This document shows positions 9,394 to 18,411 of a stretch of 64,000 nt of DNA, piece by piece. The translations under genes and the position numbers were made by a program. Source of the DNA: Rhizobium sp. Q54 (GTDB taxonomy: Bacteria > Pseudomonadota > Alphaproteobacteria > Micropepsales > Micropepsaceae). The stretch spans positions 146,331 through 210,330 of the forward strand of contig CAMCWK010000001.1 in assembly GCA_945882615.1 (NCBI GenBank), written 5' to 3'. Under the pieces are notes generated by a model, which ran no database searches, was not told where the DNA came from, and was given only the letters and a program-made list of their open reading frames with translations. Positions within the stretch are counted from its first letter, which is position 1, and each line of letters begins with the position of its first letter.

Positions 9394-9412
9394 AATCTCA
9401 CCCCATCCGCCA
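9394..9412 (+). repeat. Second copy of the tRNA-Ser 3' end (att-like)
   Basis: An exact 19-base copy of the tRNA-Ser 3' end including CCA, lying 117 bases beyond the tRNA and five bases from the MFS stop codon. Only the terminator hairpin and a short non-coding stretch lie between the two copies, so any inserted element is gone or never carried genes here. Confidence 0.85.
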
Positions 9413-9416
9413 CGCT

Positions 9417-10694
9417 CTACCCTCGGGCAGCGTCAGACCTTTCAACCCGCTGGCTCGGATCCACCATCAGCCAGGCAAGCGCTGCGACCGCATAGATTCC
9501 GGCCAGCACCAGCAGCGGAAAATTCCAGTTGTTGGTGGCGTCTACCAGATAGGCCAGAACCAGCGGGCTGAGGATACCGCCGACCTGCCCCACGGTGTTC
9601 ATGGTTCCGGCGGTGACGCCGGCGTGACGCCCGCCCACATCCACCGCGGTGGCCCAGGCGGGCGCCAGCGTCAGCATTGAGCAGGCGCCACCGATAGCGA
9701 TGAACAGGCCGGCGGCAAAGCCGCTGCCAACCTGTGTCGCCAGGAAGATGCCCAGCGCGGCCATGATGTAGCCGCCCACCCCAAAAGCACGGCGTGCGCT
9801 GCGCAGTCCGATCCTGCGCGCCAGCCTGTCGGAGCCCTCGCCGCCTGTCAGGTCCGCGACAAAGCTCAGCATCAAGGGCAGGCCGGAGAAGATTGCCAGC
9901 TCCGCCCCCGTCATGCCGCGCGCCTGCGCCAGATAGGTTGGCAGCCAGGTGATGAAGAAATAAAAGCCGTAAGAGTTGGCGAAGGCCTGGATGCAGAGCG
10001 GCGCGACGGTCGGGGTTTTGAACACCGCCGTCCAGCTGCCCGATGGTTTGTCCTGTGTGGTGGAAAGCCCGCGCGTCGCCTCGATATGGTCGCGCTCCTG
10101 CACGGAAATTGATTTGTGTTCGCGCGGCTCGTCGCGGAACCAGACATACCAGGCGGCCGCCCACACCATGCCGACCAGCCCGAAAACGATGAAGATCATG
10201 CGCCATTCCAGCCAGCCGACCATGGCGGCCACCACCAGCGGCGTCAGTCCGCCCGCCAGATGGGCGCCGGCGAAGAAGATACCCTGGATGCGGCCGCGTT
10301 CCGTCAGGGGAATCCAGCGCGAATAGACCCGCGCCACCGACGGCCAGGCGCCCGCCTCGCCGATGCCGAACAGGAAACGGATGATGACCATGGACGTAAA
10401 ATTCCAGGCCACGGCCGTCAGCATGGTGAAGCCCGACCAGATCACCACCACCCAGGTGAGTACCTTGCGCGCGCCGTCGCGGTCGCACCACCAGGCGGCG
10501 GGAACGCCGAAGGCAGCATAGGCCACCGCGAATGCGCTGAAGATGTAGCCCATCTGGACCCGCGAGAGGTCGAGTTCGGCGCTGATCTGGGGCGCCAGCA
10601 CCGCGATGCACACCCGGTCAAGATAGGTCACGGCAGCCAGCGCCATGGTGAAGGCGACGACACGATGGCGGACGCCGAATGTTGTGTGGCCCAC
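9417..10694 (-). CDS. MFS transporter, anion:cation symporter (sugar acid) type
   Basis: A 425-residue inner-membrane carrier with about twelve hydrophobic segments. The early part reads TYLDRVCIAVLAPQISAELDLS and GYIFSAFAVAYAAFGVPAAWWCDRDGARK, typical of the ACS family that imports hexuronates, galactonate or glucarate with protons. The start is GTG, 4 to 6 bases after a strong AGGAGGGG. Its nearest functional partners in the window are the sugar-acid dehydratase-like protein and the PQQ sugar dehydrogenases, which fits uptake of an oxidised sugar. The substrate cannot be fixed from sequence. Confidence 0.85.
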   Translation of the reverse strand: MGHTTFGVRHRVVAFTMALAAVTYLDRVCIAVLAPQISAELDLSRVQMGYIFSAFAVAYAAFGVPAAWWCDRDGARKVLTWVVVIWSGFTMLTAVAWNFTSMVIIRFLFGIGEAGAWPSVARVYSRWIPLTERGRIQGIFFAGAHLAGGLTPLVVAAMVGWLEWRMIFIVFGLVGMVWAAAWYVWFRDEPREHKSISVQERDHIEATRGLSTTQDKPSGSWTAVFKTPTVAPLCIQAFANSYGFYFFITWLPTYLAQARGMTGAELAIFSGLPLMLSFVADLTGGEGSDRLARRIGLRSARRAFGVGGYIMAALGIFLATQVGSGFAAGLFIAIGGACSMLTLAPAWATAVDVGGRHAGVTAGTMNTVGQVGGILSPLVLAYLVDATNNWNFPLLVLAGIYAVAALAWLMVDPSQRVERSDAARG

Positions 10695-10767
10695 TTGCCC
10701 CTCCTGATACGCGGTCTCCGCCGCGCTTTATTATTGTTTATCGCAAGCTGAACAGCGTCCGCCGGGA

Positions 10768-11109
10768 CTAATCATAAATTTCCATGGAACGGCTTGCGCC
10801 GCCCTCGTCACAGGCCGTGAAGGGGACGGCGCAGACCCAGTGCAGATTATGCTTAGGCTTGGTGTGAACATAGTCGATCACGGCCGGGTCAAGCTTCCAG
10901 GTTCCGCAATCCGATCCCGGGCCCGCACCGCCATCGGGGTATTGGCGTATCTGGCCCGCCGGACAGCCGCCGGCATTGTAAACGATGCCATCGCCGGACT
11001 TGGGCGCCGGCGACGGCTTGCCCGCCCCCGCATCGGCGTTGGCGGCCATGGGAAGGACCACGGCAACAGCCATGAGGATTGTGGAGAGTGACAAAACGGT
11101 TCTGCGCAT
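10768..11109 (-). CDS. Small secreted protein of unknown function
   Basis: A 113-residue protein with a clear Sec signal peptide (MRRTVLSLSTILMAVAVVLP, cleavage near ANA-DA). The mature part of about 88 residues holds four Cys residues (GGCPAG, SDCGTW, WVCAVP, TACDEG) that could form two disulfides in the periplasm. I do not recognise the family. It follows the 502-residue secreted protein (stop at 11138) by 28 bases in the same direction and may be co-transcribed with it. Confidence 0.7.
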   Translation of the reverse strand: MRRTVLSLSTILMAVAVVLPMAANADAGAGKPSPAPKSGDGIVYNAGGCPAGQIRQYPDGGAGPGSDCGTWKLDPAVIDYVHTKPKHNLHWVCAVPFTACDEGGASRSMEIYD

Positions 11110-11137
11110 GGTTTTTTCGCCGCCGAAAGAGTGATCG

Positions 11138-12646
11138 CTAAGGTGTGGCGCTGCCGTATTCGCGCGCCTCCTGCTGCGGTTTGGGCGGGGGCGCCGGGTT
11201 TCTGGCCAGCTCCTCCTTCATTCTTTTCTGAAGATCGGGCATCCAGGGCGGGATGCCATTTTCGTCCTCGCCGGCATAGCGCTGGCGATAGAGCGTTTTC
11301 AGAAAAAAATCCTTGCTGGGCAAATCCACCACCAGAATTTCCATGATACCGACAGCGGCTTCGGAGGTTCCGGGCGGCACCAGTTGGGGCACGCGGGTGT
11401 CGGCGCCCTTGATCATGGCCAGACGGGTCTCTTCAAAGGCCTGCTTGCGATCTTCCTCGGCCAGCAGTTTGGGAACGTCCATTCCCTTTTCGGCATCGAC
11501 CACATAGGCCGACGACAGTTTGAGCCGATAGGCGCTGGAAATGCCGTCAAACCTGTTGGTCTTGGCATTGTACATGCCATCGGCGTTGCGCCTGAGGGCG
11601 TAGTAAAGCGCGACATGATCCTCATGTTCGCGGATGCCCTGCTGTCCGCCATCCTGGGCGAAAGTGTTCTCCGCATAAAGGTCGCGCCAGTTGCGGTAGC
11701 CGCCCATCAGGCCGGTGGCGGATTGGCCGTCGGCCGCGATATTGAGGCGGATGCGGCCGTTGCTGAAATTCGCGTCGCCGACCTGGTCATAGAACCAGGC
11801 GATGCGTGGCACATGCAGGCGGTCGACCTGCTCGGTTTCCAGCACCCCGTTGCGAATGGTGGCTTTCAGCCTGGTGTACATCTGCGTCTGCAGGATACGG
11901 TAGGAATAATCGGTTGCGACATTGGCGCGGGCGTCGCGCACGATCTTGTCCGGCGAATAGCCGATTTCGACCATCGCATTGTCGTCATTCATCGGGTCCT
12001 TGTTGCCTGTGACCCGGATGACCACGGTGTAAAGGCCGTCATGCATCTTGTCGTTGGCGCGCAGATGCAAGGTTGCGTTGCCATTGCCGCGCCAGGGAGC
12101 GTCGCAGCCCCAGGCCCGGTACAGCGCATGGTCGATGCCCTGCTCGCCCTCCGCGCTGACGAAATCGGTATTCTTGATCTTGCCGTCCAGGTTGAAACCG
12201 TCGCCGATGCGGCCGGTGACTTCCGGCTGGCCGGGATCCTCGGCGGCAAAGGGATTGACGTAGGTTTCGATCTCTTTCTTGTAGCCGCGATGCGACAGAG
12301 CGCGGTCCCAGATGAAGAAGCGGGTCAGGTTGGGGCCGCGCACCTTTTCCAGTCCGGGCGGCGCGGCGATCCAGTCGACCTCCTGCTGGCTGCGCCATTT
12401 CTGCTGCGCCACGGCATGCTTGGTGCGGGTGTCATCGGCGAAATGGGTGCTGCTGCCGTGACGGCAGTCCACGCCCGGCTCGATTTCGCCTTCGCGCGTA
12501 AAGCCGGCCCGTCCGCCATAGCGGAAGGAATATTCATAGGAGCTGACCACAAAGCCCTTGACCCAGGGCGCGGCATTGGCGGGCTGTGCCGCGCCAAAGA
12601 CGGCCAGGGAAATGGCGGAAACCAGAAGCCGGTGTTTCAGGATCAT
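11138..12646 (-). CDS. Secreted protein of unknown function (502 aa)
   Basis: A large exported protein I cannot place in a family. The start at 12646 follows GGGAGGA; the upstream extension is out of keeping with its signal peptide, MILKHRLLVSAISLAVFGAA, cleaved near ANA-AP. The mature protein is rich in aromatic and charged residues (SSYEYSFRYGGRAGF, HFADDTRTKHAVAQQKW) and looks like a beta-rich soluble domain. It ends in a Pro-rich tail (NPAPPPKPQQEAREYG). A single GCDAPWRGNG stretch and Cys pairs suggest a periplasmic fold. No haem CxxCH motif was seen. Confidence 0.75.
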   Translation of the reverse strand: MILKHRLLVSAISLAVFGAAQPANAAPWVKGFVVSSYEYSFRYGGRAGFTREGEIEPGVDCRHGSSTHFADDTRTKHAVAQQKWRSQQEVDWIAAPPGLEKVRGPNLTRFFIWDRALSHRGYKKEIETYVNPFAAEDPGQPEVTGRIGDGFNLDGKIKNTDFVSAEGEQGIDHALYRAWGCDAPWRGNGNATLHLRANDKMHDGLYTVVIRVTGNKDPMNDDNAMVEIGYSPDKIVRDARANVATDYSYRILQTQMYTRLKATIRNGVLETEQVDRLHVPRIAWFYDQVGDANFSNGRIRLNIAADGQSATGLMGGYRNWRDLYAENTFAQDGGQQGIREHEDHVALYYALRRNADGMYNAKTNRFDGISSAYRLKLSSAYVVDAEKGMDVPKLLAEEDRKQAFEETRLAMIKGADTRVPQLVPPGTSEAAVGIMEILVVDLPSKDFFLKTLYRQRYAGEDENGIPPWMPDLQKRMKEELARNPAPPPKPQQEAREYGSATP

Positions 12647-12732
12647 GACGTCCTCCCGCTGGCGAACCCGAGTCTGCGCCCGGTGAATGGTCATGCTAAT
12701 GCTGTGTGCAGTGCAGCAGCAAGTCGCAAAAG

Positions 12733-13968
12733 CTACACCAAGACCGCCTTGAGCCGCTGCGCCACGATCAGGTCTTCTCCCGGCTGCAGCATCCAGACAC
12801 CGACAACGATAGCGTTTTGGGCGTCGGGCAGCCCCGCGGAAGCGCCTGTGCGCCCTGTTGAAGGGTTCAATTCGATGGACGGAGAACCCTCGCGCAGGAT
12901 TCGGGCAACCTCCAGCGGCGCTTTGCCGACCTTTGCCCAATCATAGCGCAGCAGCAGATGCGGCACGGCATTGGCCACCGGCGGCACGAATATCTCGTGC
13001 GACAGGGTGGGGACGCCACTCAAATGCGCCGCGATACGTTCGGCGCGCTGGCGGCATTGCGCGAGAATGTCATCGTCGCTTTGCGCCAATATCCAGTCCA
13101 CCGCCGCAACCATGCCGACAATCTGCTCCTTGGCCACTTTCAGGCCCCGGCCCACCGTGTCGCTGTTGGGACTGTTGTTCCAAGTGGCCGCGTCGATCAG
13201 GTCCTTGCGGCCCAGCAGCAGTCCGGCATTCTGGGGCCCCCGCAGCCCCTTGCCGCCAGAAAAGGCGACTAGATCGAAACCCATCTGGGTGTAATTCCAC
13301 AGGTTGGAGATCGGCGGCACGTCGGCGGCCGCATCAATGAAGCATGGCACGCCTTTGGCGCGCGCCACAGCAACCCATTCCTGACGGCTGATGGTTCCGG
13401 CTTCCGCCGCATTGTAGAAAAAGCACATCACGGTGCGGTCGGTGAAGGCCGTTTCATATTGCGCCAGCGTTTCCACTTCCACGAAACGCGTACCGCAATT
13501 CCTCACGGCCTGGTCGTATCCGAAGCGATGGCCTTTCTGGACAATCACCTCGTGCTTCAGCCCGGAGACCTCCAGCGGCAGCAGCTTGGTTGCCGCGCGA
13601 TTGCCCAGCGTCATGCAGCCTGCCGTGCCCAGTGTGAGGGCGGCGGATGCGCCAGAGGTTACCAGCGCGGCTTCGCATTTGAGACGTCCGGCAATGTATT
13701 CGCCTGCCCGCCTCTGCAATTCCGCCAGACGCACGGGATGCCTGGCGGCCCCGGCCACCGCCGCCTGCACCTCAGGCGGCATGATCGAGGCGGTCAGTGC
13801 GGTATAGGTGCCGGCGGCATTGATGATCTTGGCGACGCCCAGCTTGTCGTAATAGTCCGTACCAGCCGCGGCGGTCTGGGCGACAGCCCTGCCCGGCGCC
13901 GCGGCCGTGACACCCGCAGCCGCCAACGCATTACGCGTCCAGGAAAAGAAGCCGCGGCGTCTCAGCAT
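12733..13968 (-). CDS. Tat-exported SelA-like PLP-dependent protein
   Basis: A 411-residue fold-type I PLP protein of the SelA / D-glucosaminate-6-phosphate ammonia-lyase group. The probable Schiff-base Lys is in FDLVAFSGGKGLRGPQNAG, and the phosphate-binding region is LVTSGASAALTLGTAGCM. The N-terminus MLRRRGFFSWTRNALAAAG is a twin-arginine signal with cleavage near AVA-QT. Export after cytoplasmic folding with bound cofactor fits the Tat route but is unusual for this family. The ATG follows GGGGGAG. An intrinsic terminator of the upstream gene ends only about 10 bases before this start. Selenocysteine synthesis is unlikely; an amino-sugar or amino-acid lyase is more plausible. Confidence 0.75.
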   Translation of the reverse strand: MLRRRGFFSWTRNALAAAGVTAAAPGRAVAQTAAAGTDYYDKLGVAKIINAAGTYTALTASIMPPEVQAAVAGAARHPVRLAELQRRAGEYIAGRLKCEAALVTSGASAALTLGTAGCMTLGNRAATKLLPLEVSGLKHEVIVQKGHRFGYDQAVRNCGTRFVEVETLAQYETAFTDRTVMCFFYNAAEAGTISRQEWVAVARAKGVPCFIDAAADVPPISNLWNYTQMGFDLVAFSGGKGLRGPQNAGLLLGRKDLIDAATWNNSPNSDTVGRGLKVAKEQIVGMVAAVDWILAQSDDDILAQCRQRAERIAAHLSGVPTLSHEIFVPPVANAVPHLLLRYDWAKVGKAPLEVARILREGSPSIELNPSTGRTGASAGLPDAQNAIVVGVWMLQPGEDLIVAQRLKAVLV

Positions 13969-13977
13969 CGCTCCCCC

Positions 13978-14009
13978 AAAAAGCGAAGGGCGGACACTTG
14001 GCCCGCCCT
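13978..14009 (-). terminator. Intrinsic terminator after the PQQ sugar dehydrogenase gene
   Basis: On the minus strand the stem AGGGCGG / CCGCCCT (14003-14009 with 13987-13993) is followed by CGC and a run of five T. It lies between the sugar dehydrogenase stop and the SelA-like gene, with the T-run touching the latter's ribosome site. Confidence 0.7.
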
Positions 14010-14022
14010 CACCCATTCTTCT

Positions 14023-15285
14023 TTATTGTGCCGGCTTTGGCGTCAGGCGGAACATGCCGCCTGTGGTGCTGTCCTCCAGCACCCAGATCGCGCCATCGGG
14101 CGCGACCGCGACATCGCGGATGCGCTTGCCCATATCGAAGCGTTCGGCGGCCGTGGCGCCGCCCTTGCCATCGAAGGTGACGCGAGTGAGCGAACGGCTG
14201 ACCATGCCGCTGATCAACGCCGAACCATTCCAGTTCGGAAACATGTTGCCCTTGTAGAAGGCGATGTTGCCAGGAGCGATAACCGGATTCCAGTAAATCA
14301 CCGGCTTGGTGATGCCCGCGGGATTGGTGTCGGGGCTGGGAATGGGCTTGCCGTTATAATTGGTGGCGTAAGCAACTAGCGGCCAGCCGTAATTCTTGCC
14401 CGGCTCGATCAGGTTCAACTCGTCGCCGCCGCGCGGGCCGTGCTCAACTTCCCACAAACGGCCATCGGGACCGAATGCCAGCGCGTAGGGGGTGCGATGG
14501 CCGCTGGTCCAGGTCTCGGACGGGGTGAGGTTCCGACCGTTCGGGAAGTTATAGGTGTAGGCGATCGGCGCAGTCTTGGCCGCTTCGGTGTCGGCGGGCG
14601 GATTTATGATGCCGGCACTGGCAGCGCCGGTCTTGCCGGCGTTGGGATTGCCCGGTGCGGGTTTGCCGTCCAGCGTCAGGCGCAGAATCTTGCCCAGCGG
14701 CTGGTTGGGGTCCTGGGCGGGGGTGAAGCGCTGGCGTTCGCCCACCGACAGGAAGAGGAATTTGTTGTCGGGCGAGAAGGCGACGGCAGCGCCAAACTGG
14801 CCGCCGCGGCCACGGGCGCCATCACGCCAGATGACCTGAAGGCCTTCCAGGCTGGCCGTGGCCTGACCGTTCGCGTTCTTGCCGAACTCGAGCTTGGCCT
14901 TGGCCAGCGCCAGGCTTGAGCCGCTGATGCCGCCCAGGGTGCCGGGTTCGGAATAGGTGAGATAGACGGTCTGGTCGCTGGCAAAATTGGGCGAGACATA
15001 GATGCCCAGCATGCCGTTCTGGTTGCTGTACTGGGCGGCCGGGACGTTCAGGACCGCGGTCTTGAGCCCCTTGTCCGTCACCACCCAGATGGGGCCGACC
15101 TTTTCGGTCACCAGCATGCGCCCGTCCGGCAGGAAGGCCATGCGCCAGGGCAGGTTGAAGGTGGTCACCTGATTGAGGGTGAAAGGCAGCGCCGCTGCCG
15201 GCTTCTGGTCGCCCATATTGACCTGGGCGGTCGCCGGGATCGACGCCACAGCCAGAATTAAAGCCGATCTTACAAAGGTCTTCAT
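14023..15285 (-). CDS. Soluble PQQ-dependent sugar (aldose) dehydrogenase
   Basis: A 420-residue six-bladed beta-propeller enzyme of the GdhB/Asd type, oxidising aldoses to lactones in the periplasm with PQQ. A Sec signal (MKTFVRSALILAVASIPATA) starts at 15285 after AGGAAGGGG. Family motifs are LPWRMAFLPDGRMLVTEK, the His-containing TSGHRTPYALAFGPDGRLWEVEHGPRGGDELN, which includes the PQQ/active-site region, and NYGWPLVAY. The C-terminal RDVAVAPDGAIWVLEDST is the last blade. No PQQ synthesis genes occur in the window. A terminator follows the gene directly. Confidence 0.9.
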   Translation of the reverse strand: MKTFVRSALILAVASIPATAQVNMGDQKPAAALPFTLNQVTTFNLPWRMAFLPDGRMLVTEKVGPIWVVTDKGLKTAVLNVPAAQYSNQNGMLGIYVSPNFASDQTVYLTYSEPGTLGGISGSSLALAKAKLEFGKNANGQATASLEGLQVIWRDGARGRGGQFGAAVAFSPDNKFLFLSVGERQRFTPAQDPNQPLGKILRLTLDGKPAPGNPNAGKTGAASAGIINPPADTEAAKTAPIAYTYNFPNGRNLTPSETWTSGHRTPYALAFGPDGRLWEVEHGPRGGDELNLIEPGKNYGWPLVAYATNYNGKPIPSPDTNPAGITKPVIYWNPVIAPGNIAFYKGNMFPNWNGSALISGMVSRSLTRVTFDGKGGATAAERFDMGKRIRDVAVAPDGAIWVLEDSTTGGMFRLTPKPAQ

Positions 15286-15408
15286 GAGCCCCTTCCTCTT
15301 GTTTTCAAGCATCCTAAGCCACAGGCATGGCACAGAGCTAGCCCCGCCCCGGACCCGCCCTGCGGCGGCTATCGGGCGCAGAATCGCTCCGCCATATCTG
15401 ACTGACCC

Positions 15409-16545
15409 TTATATTATGCGGTGAAACCAGGCGAGAGAAAGGCCGGCCGCGGCCAGCATCAGCAGCGCCGCCAGGGCTGCGAAAAAGGCGGTGATCTCCA
15501 TGTCCCGCGTCTCCATGACGATCTGACGCGACAGGACGTTATAGACCGCCTTGAGGTCCTCGGCGCTCTTGGCGTGGAAGTAGCGGCCGCGGGTCATGTC
15601 CGCGATCTTCTTGAGGGTGTCCTCATCCAGCTGGGCCCGCATCGAGAAGCCGCTAAAGCCGACAATCTTGCCGCGCGGGGTCCCGAACCCGACGGTATAG
15701 ACACGCACCCCATATTCGCTGGCGATGCGTGCCGCTTCCAAAGGCTCGTAACCGGCGTTGGTCTGCCCGTCGGTGAGAAGGATCACCACCGCATTCTTGT
15801 AGGAACCGGGCTCGACCGGGACATGCTTCTTGGGCGGCGCGCCTCCCCTACGTTCGCCCAAGGCGACGCCGCCATAACGGTCGCGGAAGTCCATCCCGCC
15901 AAAGCGTCCGTAATTGCCGAAATTGCCGGAATTGAACTGGTTGATGGGGAAATGCTCCTGCGGAAACAGGGTGGACAGCGCCACCAGCAACCCGCTTCCC
16001 ACCGCCGTGCCGCGCTGGAGCTCAAAGCGGTCTATCGCGGCGGTCAGCGCCAGATGATCGTTGGTGGGGGCCTGCACCAGCAGCGCCGTGGCGGCGAAGG
16101 CGACAATGCCGATGCGCACATCCTTGGGCTGATCCTTGACATAGGCCTTGGCGGCCGTGGATGCCGCCACCATGCGGGACGGATCGACATCGGTGGCGCG
16201 CATGCTGCCCGAAACATCCATCGCCAGCAGCACGGTGGCGACGTTCGACGGCAGGCGAACCTCCGCCGAAGGTCGGGCCATGGCGAGCAAAAGGCAGGTG
16301 AAGGCCGCCAGCATCAGGGCGACCGGAATATGCCGGCGCCAGCTTGCCACCTGGGCCGCTTCGCGCACCATGGCAAGATTGGGGTAGTGAAAAGCGCCGG
16401 CGCGGCGCCGCCGCAGCAGGAAGATATAGGCCGCGATCATCAGCGGTACCAGCAGCAGCAGCCACAGCAGGCTCGGCCACTGGAACGAGAAGCCGGGGAT
16501 CAGACCGCCCGCGCGCGACCAGGCAATGTCGAACCACGCCTTCAT
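15409..16545 (-). CDS. BatA-like von Willebrand factor A membrane protein
   Basis: A 378-residue protein with membrane segments near the N-terminus (LLWLLLLVPLMIAAYIFLLRR, HIPVALMLAAFTCLLLAMA), a vWA domain and a C-terminal membrane helix (FFAALAALLMLAAAGLSLAWF). The MIDAS metal site is AMDVSGSMRATD, with the later Thr/Asp in ILLTDGQTNAG. This is the layout of BatA in the aerotolerance (Bat) operons, thought to act with a MoxR ATPase in envelope stress or protein assembly. It overlaps the DUF58 gene stop by 4 bases and ends the operon. Confidence 0.9.
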   Translation of the reverse strand: MKAWFDIAWSRAGGLIPGFSFQWPSLLWLLLLVPLMIAAYIFLLRRRRAGAFHYPNLAMVREAAQVASWRRHIPVALMLAAFTCLLLAMARPSAEVRLPSNVATVLLAMDVSGSMRATDVDPSRMVAASTAAKAYVKDQPKDVRIGIVAFAATALLVQAPTNDHLALTAAIDRFELQRGTAVGSGLLVALSTLFPQEHFPINQFNSGNFGNYGRFGGMDFRDRYGGVALGERRGGAPPKKHVPVEPGSYKNAVVILLTDGQTNAGYEPLEAARIASEYGVRVYTVGFGTPRGKIVGFSGFSMRAQLDEDTLKKIADMTRGRYFHAKSAEDLKAVYNVLSRQIVMETRDMEITAFFAALAALLMLAAAGLSLAWFHRII

Positions 16546-17429
16546 GCCGACCTGCGCTGGCTTTGCTTGCGCATGTCGGCAAAGCGGAGCAAGGCGTCCA
16601 TCACGTCATCCTGCGTCGCCAGCTCCAGCACATCGACCCCGGCCTTTTCGAAAAAACCGCGCAGCGCGGTTTCGCGCGCATCGGCCAAGGCGGCGAAGCG
16701 CTCCTGAAACGCGCGGCTGTTGGTATCGACGAACAGCTGCTCGCCGGATTCGGCATCCTGGAACGTCATAAAGCCCAGATCAGGCATGCGCATTTCCAGG
16801 GGATCAACCAGGCGCACCGCCACGACATCGTGGCGCATGGCCAGGGTCGCAAGGGATTTCTCCCACCCTTCCGGACTGATGAAATCGGACACGACAAAAA
16901 CCAGGGACCGACGGCGGATCACATGGCCGGCCTCCTTCAAAACCTGCTTCAGGTCGGTGGCCGCCTGGGCCGGGCGATGCTGGCTGATGGCGTTCAGTAT
17001 CTGCAGGAGCTGCAGGCGGCCACCCCGCGCCGGAATGGTGCGATCCACCCGCCCCGAAAAAATCATCGCCCCGGCCCGGTTGCCCCGGCTCAGCATCAAC
17101 CGGCAGATCAGGATGGCGAACTCCGTCAGCACCGTATGTTTGGAGACGCTGAAGCCTACGAACCGCATCGAGGGGCTCATGTCCAGCAGCAGCCAGACCG
17201 GGATTTCGCGGTCCTCGAGATATTCGCGAACATAGGGGATGCCCTGGCGCGCGGTGGCATTCCAGTCCATGCGCCGGACATCGTCATGAAACTGATATTC
17301 GCGCAGATCGGCCAGATCGAGGCCGTCGCCGCGCGACGCGCTTTTGTAATTGTCTTGCAGCAGCCCTTCCAGCCGCCGCATCACCGGCATGTCCAGCCGT
17401 TTGAGAATGCCTTCAGAGATTTGCGGCAC
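16542..17429 (-). CDS. DUF58 domain protein
   Basis: A 295-residue cytoplasmic protein with the DUF58 signature around REYQFHDDVRRMDWNATARQG and a degenerate vWA-like metal site in WLLLDMSPSMRF. DUF58 proteins nearly always partner MoxR ATPases and vWA proteins, as here. The start is uncertain: a GTG at 17429 overlaps the MoxR stop by 17 bases and keeps the usual N-terminal helix, while an ATG at 17390 would leave a 22-base gap. It overlaps the downstream vWA gene by 4 bases. Confidence 0.85.
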   Translation of the reverse strand: MPQISEGILKRLDMPVMRRLEGLLQDNYKSASRGDGLDLADLREYQFHDDVRRMDWNATARQGIPYVREYLEDREIPVWLLLDMSPSMRFVGFSVSKHTVLTEFAILICRLMLSRGNRAGAMIFSGRVDRTIPARGGRLQLLQILNAISQHRPAQAATDLKQVLKEAGHVIRRRSLVFVVSDFISPEGWEKSLATLAMRHDVVAVRLVDPLEMRMPDLGFMTFQDAESGEQLFVDTNSRAFQERFAALADARETALRGFFEKAGVDVLELATQDDVMDALLRFADMRKQSQRRSA

Positions 17430-18402
17430 GCGACGTCTCCAGGATCGGGGGCGGGACGGCGCGCAGAATACGACTGACAATCTGATCCGAGGTCAGGCCT
17501 TCGGACAAAGCTTCATAGGACGGCACCAGCCGGTGGCGCAGGACGTCGGAGGCCACGTCCACCACATCGGCGGGCAGCACATAATCGCGCCCGCGCAAGT
17601 AGGCCAGCGCCCGTCCCGCTTCTATCATGGCGATCGAGGCGCGCGGGGACGCGCCATACTGGATGAAGCGCCCGAAATCCCCCAGTCCGCATTTCTCGGG
17701 CGTGCGGGTGGCCGATACCAGCCGGACGGCATAGATCATCAGCGAGGGATCGACATACAGCCGCCGCACCGCCGCCTGCATCTCCAGCAGCGCCTCGGTC
17801 GAAGTGACCGCGCCGACCGATGCCGCCTCGCCGGTGACGCGCTGGACGATCACCAGCTCTTCTTCCTCGGATGGATAGCCGATCACGATCTTCATCATGA
17901 AGCGGTCGACCTGCGCTTCCGGCAGGGCATAAGTGCCTTCGGTCTCGATGGGGTTTTGGGTCGCCATCACGATGAAAGGGGTTGGAACGGCGAAACTTTC
18001 GCCCGCGATGGTCACCTGGCGCTCCTGCATCACCTCCAGCAGTGCGCTTTGTACCTTGGCGGGGGCGCGGTTGATTTCGTCGGCCAGCACCAGATTGGCG
18101 AAGACCGGTCCCAGCATGGTGACGAATTCGCCGCTGCGTTGGTTGAAAATGCGCGTGCCGGTCAGGTCAGCCGGAACAAGATCGGGGGTGAACTGGATGC
18201 GCTTGAAACTGCCATGCATCGCCTTGGCCAGGGTGGCGACGGTCAGGGTCTTGGCCAGGCCCGGCACGCCTTCCACCAGCAGGTGACCGCCCGCCAGCAG
18301 CGCGACCAGGACCCGCTCCAGGAAATGGTCCTGGCCGACCACGACCTTCTTCACTTCGTAAAGAAGGTTCTCCAGCCTTGGCTGGGTGCCGTTCGCGTTC
18401 AT
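17413..18402 (-). CDS. MoxR family AAA+ ATPase
   Basis: A 329-residue MoxR-type ATPase with Walker A GVPGLAKT, Walker B VLADEINRAPAK, the following LLEVMQERQVT and sensor ATQNPIETEGTYALPEAQVDRFMM. These ATPases act as chaperones or metal insertases for vWA-domain partners; the two next genes (DUF58, vWA) are the expected partners. It begins at an ATG after AGAGAGG, 9 bases past the stop of the membrane protease gene, so all four genes likely form one transcript. Confidence 0.93.
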   Translation of the reverse strand: MNANGTQPRLENLLYEVKKVVVGQDHFLERVLVALLAGGHLLVEGVPGLAKTLTVATLAKAMHGSFKRIQFTPDLVPADLTGTRIFNQRSGEFVTMLGPVFANLVLADEINRAPAKVQSALLEVMQERQVTIAGESFAVPTPFIVMATQNPIETEGTYALPEAQVDRFMMKIVIGYPSEEEELVIVQRVTGEAASVGAVTSTEALLEMQAAVRRLYVDPSLMIYAVRLVSATRTPEKCGLGDFGRFIQYGASPRASIAMIEAGRALAYLRGRDYVLPADVVDVASDVLRHRLVPSYEALSEGLTSDQIVSRILRAVPPPILETSRAANL

Positions 18403-18411
18403 GGTACCTCT

